Assembly: GCA_910588955.1 (NCBI GenBank)
Contig: CAJURQ010000007.1
Span: 62,001 to 126,000, forward strand
Reading direction: 5' to 3'
Origin: an uncultured Lachnospiraceae bacterium
GTDB taxonomy: Bacteria; Bacillota; Clostridia; Lachnospirales; Lachnospiraceae
Length of the DNA stretch: 64,000 nucleotides
Shown: positions 1-8,113 of the stretch, in pieces
Position numbering within the stretch: the stretch's first letter is position 1
Layout of the letters: the number at the start of each line of letters is the position of its first letter
Made by a program: the position numbers and the translations under genes
Notes under the pieces: generated by a model
What the model was told of the DNA's origin: nothing
Databases searched by the model: none
What the model saw: only the letters and a program-made list of their open reading frames with translations

Positions 1-1572
1 CACCGTTGTAGAGTAGATGCCTACACCCGGGAAGGACAGCTTTACCGCACTGCCATAGTTGGAAAAGGAAGCTCTTGCACCGTTCTGATCTACCGCGCCC
101 ACGGAAATAGCTCCCGGATAAGCTGCCGGGAAATTATTCCCATCCGAGTCGTCATTGCCGGAAGAAGCAAAAACCGCCACTCCCGCATCATAAGCCTCTT
201 TGACCTTCTTGGCAAACAGATCGTTATAATATGCTCCCCCCAGACTCATGTTAATAATATCATACTTTTCGTTTATGGCTTTCTGAATCGCGCCCAGAAT
301 ATCACCTGTCAGAGCACCGCTTGTATTAGCTACGCAGAAGCCGCTCAATGTGGCTTCCGGCGCGATGCCGGCAACACCTTTACCGTTGTGCGCAGCACCA
401 ATAATGCCTGCCACGTGAGTTCCGTGAGTTGCGTTATCTTGGTTATAAACGGTATTTGTAACAAAATTATAACCGTCTGTCACGTTTGTCCCAAAATCTT
501 CATGATCCTTTTTCAGCCCGGTATCAATTACGGCTACTTTCACTCCCTGACCCTTATAGCCTGCCGCCCATGCATAGCGGGTACCAATGTAATCATGGTG
601 CCACTGCTTGCTAAAGTCTGGATCGCTTGGCTCATAGACAGCGTTAACCTCAGGCAGTTCACCATCCAGATAATGATAGTAATTAGGCCACACTGCAGGC
701 AGTTTCATCTCGGGATTTGCTGCTGCCGCCACCGCCATAGCTACCGTAGCATTCTCAGGAAGGCTGATAACAGCCACTTCATAAGCATATTTATCCAATG
801 TCCCGCCAAAGGCTGCCGCTATCTGTTCCGCTTCCTCTTCATCATCCGCCAAGTATATTACTTCACCCAGCTCATATATGCCCTCTTTGTCCGCATAGTC
901 TTCCAAAGTTTTGGCGTTTACCTTTACGACATCGTCCATGTGAAGAGCAAGTGTTCTCTTGTCCGACATCTGTTGCGAAGACAGTGTATAATTATCTCCT
1001 AGTCCCGGAAAAATATCGAAAATGTCCCCCTCATCCTCAGAGATCGTATTTTCGGAAATGGTGTTTTCTGAAACCGTATTTTCAGACACACTTTCTTCGG
1101 AAAGTGTATCGTCCGAAGTGTTCTCTCCGTTTTCTTCTGAACTATCCTTGTCCTTTTCCGGCTCATTTTCGTCCCCTTCGGGATCTCCTTCCCCTTCCTC
1201 GTCTGTCGGAGGAATTTCAGGATTCTGCTCATCTTCAGAGGGTTCCTTGTTCTCCTCATCTCCTACAGAAGGCTGGTCTGGAGTTTCGCCGCCTTCAGAA
1301 CCATTATCGACGCCTTCATCTCCTGTGGAAGGCTGGTCCGGAGTTTCTTCCTCTTTAGAAGTTTCGTCCCCGGAAGGTTCTTCTGTCTGTCCGTCATCCT
1401 CTGAAACATTCTCAGAGTTCTCCGTATCTGCAGTTTCACCGTCAGACTCCTCTAACACCTCCTCTGCAACAACGTCCGGGGTATCTGATGCAGTTGCGAG
1501 AGCATCTATACCCGCTGACTGGAACACCAGAGCGCCCGCTAAAAACAGTGACAATAGCTTTGCTTTTTTCAT
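1..1572 (-). CDS. Secreted subtilisin-like serine protease (S8), 3' end outside window
   Basis: The first 524 residues of an S8 family peptidase are visible; the gene runs off the left edge. The start ATG at 1572 follows a GGAGAAGG ribosome-binding site. Residues 1-27 form a signal peptide. Residues about 30-175 are an acidic, Ser/Thr/Pro-rich linker with five-residue repeats of the type (T/S)(V/I)SEN. A propeptide-like region lies around 241-300. The catalytic domain shows Asp350 in VIDTG, His383 in HGTHVAG and the oxyanion Asn in SSGND; the catalytic Ser would lie beyond position 1. The protein is expected to act outside the cell or at the surface. It lies 51 bp downstream of a lipoprotein gene that resembles its propeptide, so the two are probably one operon. 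Family assignment is firm; substrate is unknown. Confidence 0.93.
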   Translation of the reverse strand, partial: MKKAKLLSLFLAGALVFQSAGIDALATASDTPDVVAEEVLEESDGETADTENSENVSEDDGQTEEPSGDETSKEEETPDQPSTGDEGVDNGSEGGETPDQPSVGDEENKEPSEDEQNPEIPPTDEEGEGDPEGDENEPEKDKDSSEENGENTSDDTLSEESVSENTVSENTISENTISEDEGDIFDIFPGLGDNYTLSSQQMSDKRTLALHMDDVVKVNAKTLEDYADKEGIYELGEVIYLADDEEEAEQIAAAFGGTLDKYAYEVAVISLPENATVAMAVAAAANPEMKLPAVWPNYYHYLDGELPEVNAVYEPSDPDFSKQWHHDYIGTRYAWAAGYKGQGVKVAVIDTGLKKDHEDFGTNVTDGYNFVTNTVYNQDNATHGTHVAGIIGAAHNGKGVAGIAPEATLSGFCVANTSGALTGDILGAIQKAINEKYDIINMSLGGAYYNDLFAKKVKEAYDAGVAVFASSGNDDSDGNNFPAAYPGAISVGAVDQNGARASFSNYGSAVKLSFPGVGIYSTTV

Positions 1573-1623
1573 TTCGATTTCCTTCTCCTTTTTCTTCCTT
1601 ATTTTCTGGCTCTACTAAACCAT

Positions 1624-2016
1624 CTATTCCGTATGCAATTCAACTTTACTGTTAGGCGCCAAAGTGGGATAGCCTTTCTCTATTCCCATATTGATAAGTT
1701 CCGAAATATCCTTATCAGTATAATAGGTAGCCACACCATAGGAATACTTTTCCAATTCAATTCCATATAAATCGGCTATTTCCTGCGCTTCTTCCAAGGT
1801 GTCCGCAAGTGCCGTCAATTGCGGTGACTCCTCTGATTCCATATCAATAGTCCCTCTATCGATCGGCTCTGTGATTTCGGTCTCCGCCGCTAATTTTAGT
1901 TCCGCACCTTCCACAGACTGACTGCTAAGTTTACGGTTTATGCCACACCCACTGACTCCCGCCACAAACAGGAGTACAACCCCCAAAGTAACGATCTGTC
2001 TTTTTCTTTCCAACAC
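1624..2016 (-). CDS. Small lipoprotein resembling a subtilase propeptide
   Basis: A 130-residue protein starting at GTG (2016) behind AGAAGG. A hydrophobic segment ends in the lipobox VSGC (Cys24), so it should be a membrane-anchored lipoprotein. Residues about 70-130 can be aligned by eye with residues 241-300 of the neighbouring subtilase. Over the first 31 aligned residues about 15 are identical (pattern LAD..EEA..IA...G..L.KY.Y.VA). In subtilases this region acts as an intramolecular chaperone and inhibitor (I9-type fold). The inference is that this protein is a stand-alone inhibitor, chaperone or docking partner of the protease encoded just downstream. A four-codon ATG frame (2018-2032) overlaps its ribosome-binding site. 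The lipoprotein call is strong; the function is inferred. Confidence 0.75.
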   Translation of the reverse strand: MLERKRQIVTLGVVLLFVAGVSGCGINRKLSSQSVEGAELKLAAETEITEPIDRGTIDMESEESPQLTALADTLEEAQEIADLYGIELEKYSYGVATYYTDKDISELINMGIEKGYPTLAPNSKVELHTE

Positions 2017-2078
2017 TTCACCTTCTTTCCATTGAGCCCCTACAAAATCAACGTTTTCTCCAACTACTATATTTTTTT

Positions 2079-2107
2079 ATTATATCACATCCCCTTCCTC
2101 TAAAAAA
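2079..2107 (-). promoter_or_regulatory. Candidate promoter of the lipoprotein-protease operon
   Basis: Minus strand: a perfect TATAAT (2079-2084) preceded by TGA, making an extended -10. The -35 position 17 bp upstream is only TTTTTT. It lies between the dnaJ terminator and the lipoprotein gene, which supports a separate transcription unit. Confidence 0.5.
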
Positions 2108-2151
2108 CCCTAAATTTCACCGTATATGCAAAAAAAATACAACAAATCAAA

Positions 2152-2179
2152 AAGGATTTCCCATTTTTGAGAAATCCTT
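2152..2179 (-). terminator. Rho-independent terminator after dnaJ
   Basis: Minus strand: AAGGATTTCTC, a six-base loop, then GGGAAATCCTT, an 11-bp stem with one G-U pair, followed by TTTGATTTG. It lies 22 bp after the dnaJ stop and closes the heat-shock operon. Confidence 0.85.
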
Positions 2180-2200
2180 CCTGTTTTCATGCATCTGCTT

Positions 2201-3379
2201 TTAAAATTTAAATTTCTTCTTCTTTTTCCCGCCTCCCGCCGGTTCCTCGGAGGAGTCTGCCGTTATGTTCTTTGCCGCGTTCAGGCTGTCGCCCGTGCAC
2301 TCGTCAAACTTCTTCAAAAGCTCTTTCGCTTCATGGGACAGCTTGTCGGGCACCTGCACCACCAGCGTCACGTAATGGTCGCCGCGCACATCCTTATTTC
2401 TGAGCGAAGGCACGCCTTTGCCCTTCAAGCGGACTTTGGTGTCGGTCTGCGTCCCCGCCTTCACCTCGTAGATCACCCTGCCGTCCACGGTGTCGATCAC
2501 GATCTCACCGCCCAACGACGCGACCGCGAAGGACATAGGCACAGTGGAATAAATATTTTCATCCTGCCTCTGGAAGATGGGATGTCTTCCCACTACCACC
2601 TCGACCAGAAGGTCTCCTCTGGGACCGCCGTTAGATCCCGGCTCACCTTTATCGCGGATGCGGACGCACTGTCCGTTGTCGATACCCGCGGGGATGGAAA
2701 CCTGTATCTTCTTTTTATTTGCAATATAACCCGTGCCGCGGCAGTCGGGACATTTGTCCTTGATCACCTTGCCCGTACCGTGACAGTCGGGACAGGTCTG
2801 CACATTGCGCACCGTACCGAAGAACGACTGCGAGGTAAATACCACCTGACCCTTGCCGCCGCACTTGCTGCACGTCTCGGGGCTGGTTCCGGGCTTCGCG
2901 CCCGTGCCGTGGCAGGAGGTACACTCGTCCTTTAGCGTCAGTTCTATCTCCCGATCCACGCCGAAGACCGCCTCCTCAAAGCTGATGCGAACGCTTGTTC
3001 TGATATTCGCGCCCTTCATGGGACCGTTGCTTCTTCCGCCGCCGCGCCTGCCGCTGCCAAAAAGATCACCAAAAATATCGCCGAAGATATCGCCGAAGTC
3101 CGCGCTGCTGAAATCGAAACCGCCAAAACCGCCTGCGCCGCCCGCACCGTCGAAGGCAGCATGACCATACTGGTCATACTGTCTCCTCTTCTCGGGGTCG
3201 CTGAGAACCGCATAAGCCTCCGAAGCCTCTTTGAACTTCTTCTCCGCCTCCGCGTCCCCGGGGTTCATGTCGGGGTGATATTTCTTAGCCAGAACTCTAT
3301 ATGCTTTTTTTATGGCGGCGTCGTCCGCACTTTTCTCTACGCCGAGCACCTCATAATAATCCCGTTTTTGTTCTGCCAT
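2201..3379 (-). CDS. dnaJ: Chaperone protein DnaJ (Hsp40)
   Basis: A 392-residue type I J-protein, of normal length, that stimulates DnaK ATPase and delivers unfolded clients in the cytoplasm. The J-domain is N-terminal with HPD at 35-37. It is followed by a Gly/Phe-rich stretch with repeated DIFGD-type motifs and then a zinc-binding domain with four CxxCxGxG motifs (CTSCHGTG, CSKCGGKG, CPDCHGTG, CPDCRGTG). The C-terminal substrate-binding domains follow, with a Lys-rich tail. It is the last gene of hrcA-grpE-dnaK-dnaJ, 60 bp after dnaK, and should share the CIRCE/HrcA control upstream of hrcA. Confidence 0.98.
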   Translation of the reverse strand: MAEQKRDYYEVLGVEKSADDAAIKKAYRVLAKKYHPDMNPGDAEAEKKFKEASEAYAVLSDPEKRRQYDQYGHAAFDGAGGAGGFGGFDFSSADFGDIFGDIFGDLFGSGRRGGGRSNGPMKGANIRTSVRISFEEAVFGVDREIELTLKDECTSCHGTGAKPGTSPETCSKCGGKGQVVFTSQSFFGTVRNVQTCPDCHGTGKVIKDKCPDCRGTGYIANKKKIQVSIPAGIDNGQCVRIRDKGEPGSNGGPRGDLLVEVVVGRHPIFQRQDENIYSTVPMSFAVASLGGEIVIDTVDGRVIYEVKAGTQTDTKVRLKGKGVPSLRNKDVRGDHYVTLVVQVPDKLSHEAKELLKKFDECTGDSLNAAKNITADSSEEPAGGGKKKKKFKF

Positions 3380-3439
3380 TACTATGCCCTTCCTTTATTT
3401 CGCTCAGCCGCGTCCTCGCTGCTTCGCCGCTATTTTGGG

Positions 3440-5314
3440 TTATACCTCTCTATAATCTCCGTCCACTACATCATCCGCGCCGCCGTTGTCCTGAGGACCT
3501 GCCTCCTGCGCGCCGCCCATGTTGCTCATGTCAGGACCGCCCTGTGCCTGCTGCATGTTCTCATACATCTTCGTGAACAACGCCTGTGCGGAGTTCGTCA
3601 GCTTCTCCTTCGCCGCCTTCAACTCGTCAAGCTGGCTGTCGGTAAGCTCCTGATCCTTGGTCTTCTCGAGAATATCCTTCACCGCCTGCAGGTCAGCCTC
3701 AACGCTCGCTTTCTCGGAAGCGTCGATCTTATCGCCCACCTCGTTCAGTGCCTTCTCGGTCTGGAACACAAAGGAATCCGCTTCGTTTCTCGTGTCAACC
3801 GCCTCTTTGCGCTTCTTATCCTGCGCCTCGAACTCTGCCGCTTCCTTTACCGCCTTCTCGATCTCGTCGTCCGACATGTTGGAGCCTGCGGTGATGGTGA
3901 TGTGCTGTTCCTTGCCCGTACCCAGATCCTTCGCGGATACGTTCACGATACCGTTGGCGTCGATATCGAAAGTTACCTCGATCTGCGGTACGCCGCGCAT
4001 TGCCGGCGGGATGCCGTCCAGACGGAATTGTCCGAGGGACTTGTTATCTTTCGCAAACTGTCTCTCACCCTGCAGCACATTGATATCCACCGCCGTCTGG
4101 TTGTCGGAGTAGGTGGAGAACACCTGACTGTGCTTGGTGGGAATGGTTGTATTTCTCTCAATCAGTCTGGTTGCAACGCCGCCCGCCGTCTCAATAGAAA
4201 GTGACAACGGCGTTACATCCAACAGGAGGATTTCGCCCGCACCAGCGTCGCCCGCGAGTTTACCACCCTGAACGGAAGCGCCCAGCGCCACGCACTCGTC
4301 GGGATTCAGGGACTTGCTCGGCTCCTTGCCTGTGAGCTGTTTCACCTTCTCCTGCACCGCCGGCACACGGGTGGAACCGCCTACCAGAAGCACCTGTCCG
4401 ATATCCGAATTGGTCAGACCCGCGTCTTTCATCGCGTTCTGTACCGGGATTGCGGTGCGCCCTACGAGATCGCTCGTCAGCTCGTCGAATTTCGCCCTTG
4501 ACAGGTTCATATCAAAGTGCTTGGGACCTTCCGCTGTCGCTGTGATGAAAGGAAGGTTGATATTTGTCGTCGTCGCGGAAGAAAGCTCCTTCTTCGCCTT
4601 CTCAGCCGCCTCTTTCAATCTCTGGAGCGCCATCTTGTCGTTGGAGAGGTCTACGCCCTCCTGCGCTTTGAACTCGGAAAGCATCCAGTCGATGATCTTC
4701 TGGTCAAAATCATCGCCGCCCAGATGGGTATCGCCGTTCGTGGCAAGCACTTCGATTACGCCGTCGCCGATCTCGATGATGGACACATCGAAGGTACCGC
4801 CGCCCAGATCGTATACCATGATCTTCTGCTCTTTTTCGTTGTCAAGACCATAAGCCAGCGCAGCTGCGGTAGGCTCATTGATGATACGCTTTACATCCAG
4901 ACCCGCAATCTTGCCCGCGTCCTTGGTCGCCTGTCTCTGGGAATCGTTAAAGTATGCGGGAACAGTGATAACAGCCTCCGTCACGCTCTCGCCCAGATAG
5001 CTCTCCGCATCCGCTTTCAGCTTCTGCAGGATCATAGCGGAAATCTGCTGCGGGGAATACTTTTTATCTCCGATGTTTCGCCCTCTGTCCGTACCCATAT
5101 CCCTCTTGATGGAGGCAATGGTGTTGTCCGCGTTGGTAACCGCCTGACGCTTTGCAGGCTCGCCGACAAGTCTCTCGCCGTTTTTCGTGAAAGCCACAAC
5201 GGACGGTGTGGTTCTCGCGCCTTCCGTGTTCGCAATGACAGTGGGCTTGCCGCCCTCCATAACCGCCACGCAGCTGTTTGTTGTTCCTAAGTCGATGCCG
5301 ATAATTTTACTCAT
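3440..5314 (-). CDS. dnaK: Chaperone protein DnaK (Hsp70)
   Basis: ATP-dependent Hsp70 chaperone, 624 residues from the ATG at 5314. That start is preferred to an in-frame ATG at 5350 because AAGGAG sits just upstream and the protein then begins in the canonical way with MSKIIGIDLGTTNSC. The nucleotide-binding domain shows the phosphate loops IDLGTTNS and YDLGGGTFD. The interdomain linker leads into DVTPLSLSIET, followed by the beta-sandwich substrate domain and a helical lid. The tail is Gly/Gln/Asp-rich and ends VVDGDYREV. It is the third gene of the heat-shock operon and works with DnaJ and GrpE encoded on either side. Confidence 0.98.
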   Translation of the reverse strand: MSKIIGIDLGTTNSCVAVMEGGKPTVIANTEGARTTPSVVAFTKNGERLVGEPAKRQAVTNADNTIASIKRDMGTDRGRNIGDKKYSPQQISAMILQKLKADAESYLGESVTEAVITVPAYFNDSQRQATKDAGKIAGLDVKRIINEPTAAALAYGLDNEKEQKIMVYDLGGGTFDVSIIEIGDGVIEVLATNGDTHLGGDDFDQKIIDWMLSEFKAQEGVDLSNDKMALQRLKEAAEKAKKELSSATTTNINLPFITATAEGPKHFDMNLSRAKFDELTSDLVGRTAIPVQNAMKDAGLTNSDIGQVLLVGGSTRVPAVQEKVKQLTGKEPSKSLNPDECVALGASVQGGKLAGDAGAGEILLLDVTPLSLSIETAGGVATRLIERNTTIPTKHSQVFSTYSDNQTAVDINVLQGERQFAKDNKSLGQFRLDGIPPAMRGVPQIEVTFDIDANGIVNVSAKDLGTGKEQHITITAGSNMSDDEIEKAVKEAAEFEAQDKKRKEAVDTRNEADSFVFQTEKALNEVGDKIDASEKASVEADLQAVKDILEKTKDQELTDSQLDELKAAKEKLTNSAQALFTKMYENMQQAQGGPDMSNMGGAQEAGPQDNGGADDVVDGDYREV

Positions 5315-5379
5315 AATATTCTCCTTTTCTGAAGCGTCTGCCGCTTCCACACATTATATTTACAGTTATTTTTTACTTT

Positions 5380-5994
5380 TTATTGTACTACCGCCACCAT
5401 GCTGTGTCTGACCACGCTGTCCCTGTAAGTATATCCCTTCTGCAGCTCCTGCGCGATCGTACCGGACTCAAACTCCTCGCTCTCCGTCTGCATCACCGCG
5501 TTGTGGAACTCGGGATTAAACTCCTCCCCGACCGCCGGGATAGGTTTTACATCCAGATTTTCCAGCTCCGTCATAAGCTGTTTGTATATCATCTGCATAC
5601 CCTGCGCGATCGCGCCGTCTCTCTCTTCCTCGGGTACGCTGGCGAGCCCTCTCTCAAAGTTATCCACCACCGGAAGGATTTTCTCTATCACGCTCTTTGC
5701 GCCCGTCTCAAACATTGCCGTCTTCTCTTTCTCGGTGCGCTTGCGGAAATTATCGAACTCCGCCATCTGGCGTTTCACCCGGTCTTCCAGTTCCTCTACT
5801 TTCTCTTTCAGGGGATCCTGCTTTTTATCCTTTTTCCTCTTCTCTTTTCTGTCGCTCTTAGCAGCCTTCTCTCCGTCTCCCGCCGAAGGCTCACCGGATG
5901 TTTCCTCCTGCGCTGTTTCCGCCGGTTCTTCCTGCTGCGGCATATCCTGTTCTTCCATCTCTTTTTCCTGTTTATCCTTTTCTTCTGCTGCCAT
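5380..5994 (-). CDS. grpE: Nucleotide exchange factor GrpE
   Basis: GrpE releases ADP from DnaK. The first 75 or so residues are charged and low in complexity (E/K/Q/P-rich). The long dimerising helix follows (EELEDRVKRQMAEFDNFRKR), then the C-terminal beta domain ending GYTYRDSVVRHSMVAVVQ. I chose the ATG at 5994 (204 residues) because AAAGGG lies 9 nt upstream. In-frame ATGs at 6003 and 6057 have poorer ribosome-binding sites, and the latter would overlap hrcA. It is the second gene of the hrcA operon. Confidence 0.95.
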   Translation of the reverse strand: MAAEEKDKQEKEMEEQDMPQQEEPAETAQEETSGEPSAGDGEKAAKSDRKEKRKKDKKQDPLKEKVEELEDRVKRQMAEFDNFRKRTEKEKTAMFETGAKSVIEKILPVVDNFERGLASVPEEERDGAIAQGMQMIYKQLMTELENLDVKPIPAVGEEFNPEFHNAVMQTESEEFESGTIAQELQKGYTYRDSVVRHSMVAVVQ

Positions 5995-6037
5995 TCTGCT
6001 CATCCCTTTCTTGTTTGACTTTTCAAGCCAATCCGGT

Positions 6038-7063
6038 TTACTTCTTATATAAATCATCCAGCTGATGTTTTAACAGCCTGAGATTGCTCACAACCTTCTC
6101 GTAATCCATTCTCTTCGGACCAATGATGCCGATGGTTCCCTTCATACCCGCGTCCAGCTCGTAGGTCGCCGTCACAATGCTGCAGTCCTTCATGCCCGCA
6201 ACCGGCGTCTCGTCACCGATGTAAACCTGTATGCCCGTGTTGTTGTCTCCCGACAGATTATCCTGAACCAGCTCACTCAAAAGCTGTTTTTCCTCAAAGG
6301 TGGTAATCAGTTCGCTGGCGCGCTCATGATCCGCAAGCTCCGGGTACTTGAAGAAGTTCTTCGTGCCGCTTGTATAAATCTCCAAATCCTCGTCAGCCTT
6401 GATCGCCTCCGCCACCGCGTCTATAACGTCCGCCACGATCTCGCTGTGGATGCCCGCCTGCTGTTTCATGGCGGCAATCATGCCGAGATTGATCTCCTCA
6501 AGGGAAAGACCGTTCAGGTGGGTGTTCAGGAGGATGTTCAGCTTCAAAAGCGTCTCGTCGCTCAGTTCGTCGGGAACCGTCAGCATGGAGTTCTTGATCA
6601 CATTTCCCTCCACAACGATTACCGCCAGAATCTGCCTTGCATCCACCCGCGAAAGCTGGATAAATTTCAGTTTATTACGGTGGTACTGGGGCGCGGAGAT
6701 CATTGCCGCGTATTCGGTGTTGTTGGCAAGCAGCTTTGCCGCCTGCTTGAGAAGGTGATCCACCTTATCTTCCTTCTCCAGAAGGATCCCCTTCATCTCC
6801 TCGACTTCCCGCTCCTTCTCCTCCATCATCTTATCCACATAGAGTCGGTAGCCCTTGTCGGATGGAATCCTGCCGGCGGATGTGTGGGGCTGCAGGATGT
6901 AGCCCAGTTCCTCCAAATCCGCCATCTCGTTTCGGATGGTCGCGGAGCTCAAGTTTAAATCGGTGTACTTGGAGATCGTACGGCTGCCTACCGGCTCCCC
7001 TGTCTCCAAGTAGTTTCGGATGATGGCTTGCAATATGATATATTTTCTTTCGTCTAGCTGCAT
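6038..7063 (-). CDS. hrcA: Heat-inducible transcription repressor HrcA
   Basis: A 341-residue repressor of class I heat-shock genes. The N-terminal winged helix contains the family pattern GSRTISKYTDLNLSSATIRN and is followed by HTSAGRIPSDKGYR, the usual HrcA landmark. The middle and C-terminal parts match the GAF-like dimerisation domain. It is the first gene of the operon, with a perfect CIRCE element 44 bp upstream of its start, so autoregulation is expected. HrcA is kept active by GroEL in well-studied species; groEL is not in this window. Confidence 0.97.
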   Translation of the reverse strand: MQLDERKYIILQAIIRNYLETGEPVGSRTISKYTDLNLSSATIRNEMADLEELGYILQPHTSAGRIPSDKGYRLYVDKMMEEKEREVEEMKGILLEKEDKVDHLLKQAAKLLANNTEYAAMISAPQYHRNKLKFIQLSRVDARQILAVIVVEGNVIKNSMLTVPDELSDETLLKLNILLNTHLNGLSLEEINLGMIAAMKQQAGIHSEIVADVIDAVAEAIKADEDLEIYTSGTKNFFKYPELADHERASELITTFEEKQLLSELVQDNLSGDNNTGIQVYIGDETPVAGMKDCSIVTATYELDAGMKGTIGIIGPKRMDYEKVVSNLRLLKHQLDDLYKK

Positions 7064-7106
7064 ACCATTTCCCTCTATAACTATTCAGTACCTTCACACC
7101 GTGTTG

Positions 7107-7133
7107 TTAGCACTCAACTTATTAGAGTGCTAA
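7107..7133 (-). promoter_or_regulatory. CIRCE operator
   Basis: Perfect inverted repeat TTAGCACTC, 9-bp spacer AACTTATTA, GAGTGCTAA, the consensus HrcA-binding site. It lies between the hrcA promoter and its start codon. Confidence 0.98.
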
Positions 7134-7147
7134 CACCTTCTGGTAGT

Positions 7148-7176
7148 AAGGTATCACTTCTTTTTTACATTGTCAA
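7148..7176 (-). promoter_or_regulatory. SigA-type promoter of the hrcA operon
   Basis: Minus strand: consensus -35 TTGACA (7171-7176), a 17-bp spacer and -10 TACCTT (7148-7153). The start of transcription would fall about 7 bp downstream, next to the CIRCE repeat, as expected for HrcA repression. Confidence 0.8.
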
Positions 7177-7220
7177 CATCTGAATGGAAAAAATTTGTTA
7201 AAAAAGTATGAAATCAACCA

Positions 7221-7348
7221 GCGCACATAAGCAGACTCGAGATGCTTCGCATCTCTCGTTCGCGTTGCTCGTCATAAATCGTCACAGACAGGCTTACATG
7301 CAAGCATGCATCCTGTCTATGCCGCTTTCTGACTCTGCTTATGCACGC
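7221..7348. repeat. Long intergenic inverted-repeat element (copy A)
   Basis: The gap between hrcA and the DUF6465 gene (346 bp) contains a 128-bp structured element. Its outer arms are CATAAGCAGA (7226-7235) and TCTGCTTATG (7334-7343), extended by GCG/CGC at the ends. Inside are two further hairpins: GAGATGC-TTC-GCATCTC (7239-7255) and GACAGG...CCTGTC (7287-7317). The core GCAGACTCGA followed by a TTC-loop hairpin recurs at 13254 and, in part, at 29178. No coding potential is evident. Confidence 0.7.
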
Positions 7349-7354
7349 AAAATA

Positions 7355-7384
7355 CGGTCAGTTTAGCATACCCTAAACTGACCG
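7355..7384 (-). terminator. Rho-independent terminator after the DUF6465 gene
   Basis: Minus strand: perfect 12-bp stem CGGTCAGTTTAG / CTAAACTGACCG with a six-base loop, followed by TATTTTGCG. It lies 25 bp after the stop of the gene at 7410. Confidence 0.85.
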
Positions 7385-7409
7385 CCTGCATTCTTTCCGT
7401 CTGAAATAA

Positions 7410-7883
7410 TTAGATATTGAACTGACCTTTCTCCTCGCCGTTGATCACATAGTAAACAATGCTCTCCTCGGGCTTCACATAAAGCTCTACAGCTTTGAAA
7501 TCGCCAACCTTCTTCTTCAGGTCGTATTTCCATACATCCTTCGCAATCTTCACCAGATCCTCGGAAGTGTAGCTCTTACCCGCAAACTCTAAATGCACGT
7601 TCTCTTTCACTGCAGCTTTTCTGGTTGTAGTAGTCTTTGCCGCCGTCTCTTTCTTTGCTGCCGCGGGCTTTCTGCCGGGCTTCTTCGCCGCAGGCTTTCT
7701 GCCGGGTTTCTTCTTCTCTGCCGCAGGCTTCTTCGCCTCGGTTTCTTTTACTTCTTCTTTAGCCTTCTCTACAGGCTCTGTCTTCGCCGCAGGTGCTGCC
7801 ACTGGTGTCGCTGCTGTCGTTGTCTTTGTATCTGCTGCTTTGGTAGCTTCCGGCTTTGCAGCCGGCATCTTAATTTCTGCCAT
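7410..7883 (-). CDS. DUF6465-type basic protein with AT-hook-like repeats
   Basis: A 157-residue protein in two parts. Residues 1 to about 95 are low in complexity, Ala/Lys/Pro/Thr-rich, and carry two KKPGRKPA repeats that resemble AT-hook or histone-H1-like DNA-binding tails. The last 62 or so residues form a compact domain (starting near HLEFAGKSYTSEDLVKIAKD) that I recognise as DUF6465, found in Lachnospiraceae. I start it at the ATG at 7883 because GGGGAAGGAG precedes it by six bases; the in-frame ATG at 7907 has no such site. Binding to nucleic acid or to an acidic polymer is an inference from the charge only. Confidence 0.8.
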   Translation of the reverse strand: MAEIKMPAAKPEATKAADTKTTTAATPVAAPAAKTEPVEKAKEEVKETEAKKPAAEKKKPGRKPAAKKPGRKPAAAKKETAAKTTTTRKAAVKENVHLEFAGKSYTSEDLVKIAKDVWKYDLKKKVGDFKAVELYVKPEESIVYYVINGEEKGQFNI

Positions 7884-8113
7884 GAGTGTCTCCTTCCCCA
7901 CATTCACTAAAACTACTTTTCCATAATTTCGATCTTGTTACCGTAACGCCATGCATCCCCGCAAAACTACCTGCTACATGACCCTGCTAGATGTATCTTA
8001 TCTCAATAAAACGGGGCTGTCAACCAACAATCTGTAACAAATAGTTAATTTTTATACTAAAATCTTATACGAATTGACATAAAAAAGCCCCAAAACTGCC
8101 CTGTTTTACAATC

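Noticed and set aside
1022..1618. Ser-rich 198-residue reading frame on the plus strand
   Set aside because: It is the antisense of the acidic Ser/Glu linker of the subtilase; no ribosome-binding site, and the minus-strand gene has clear catalytic motifs.
8072..8106. Possible terminator after uppP
   Set aside because: Only a 5-bp A/T stem can be formed before the T-run; too weak to call.
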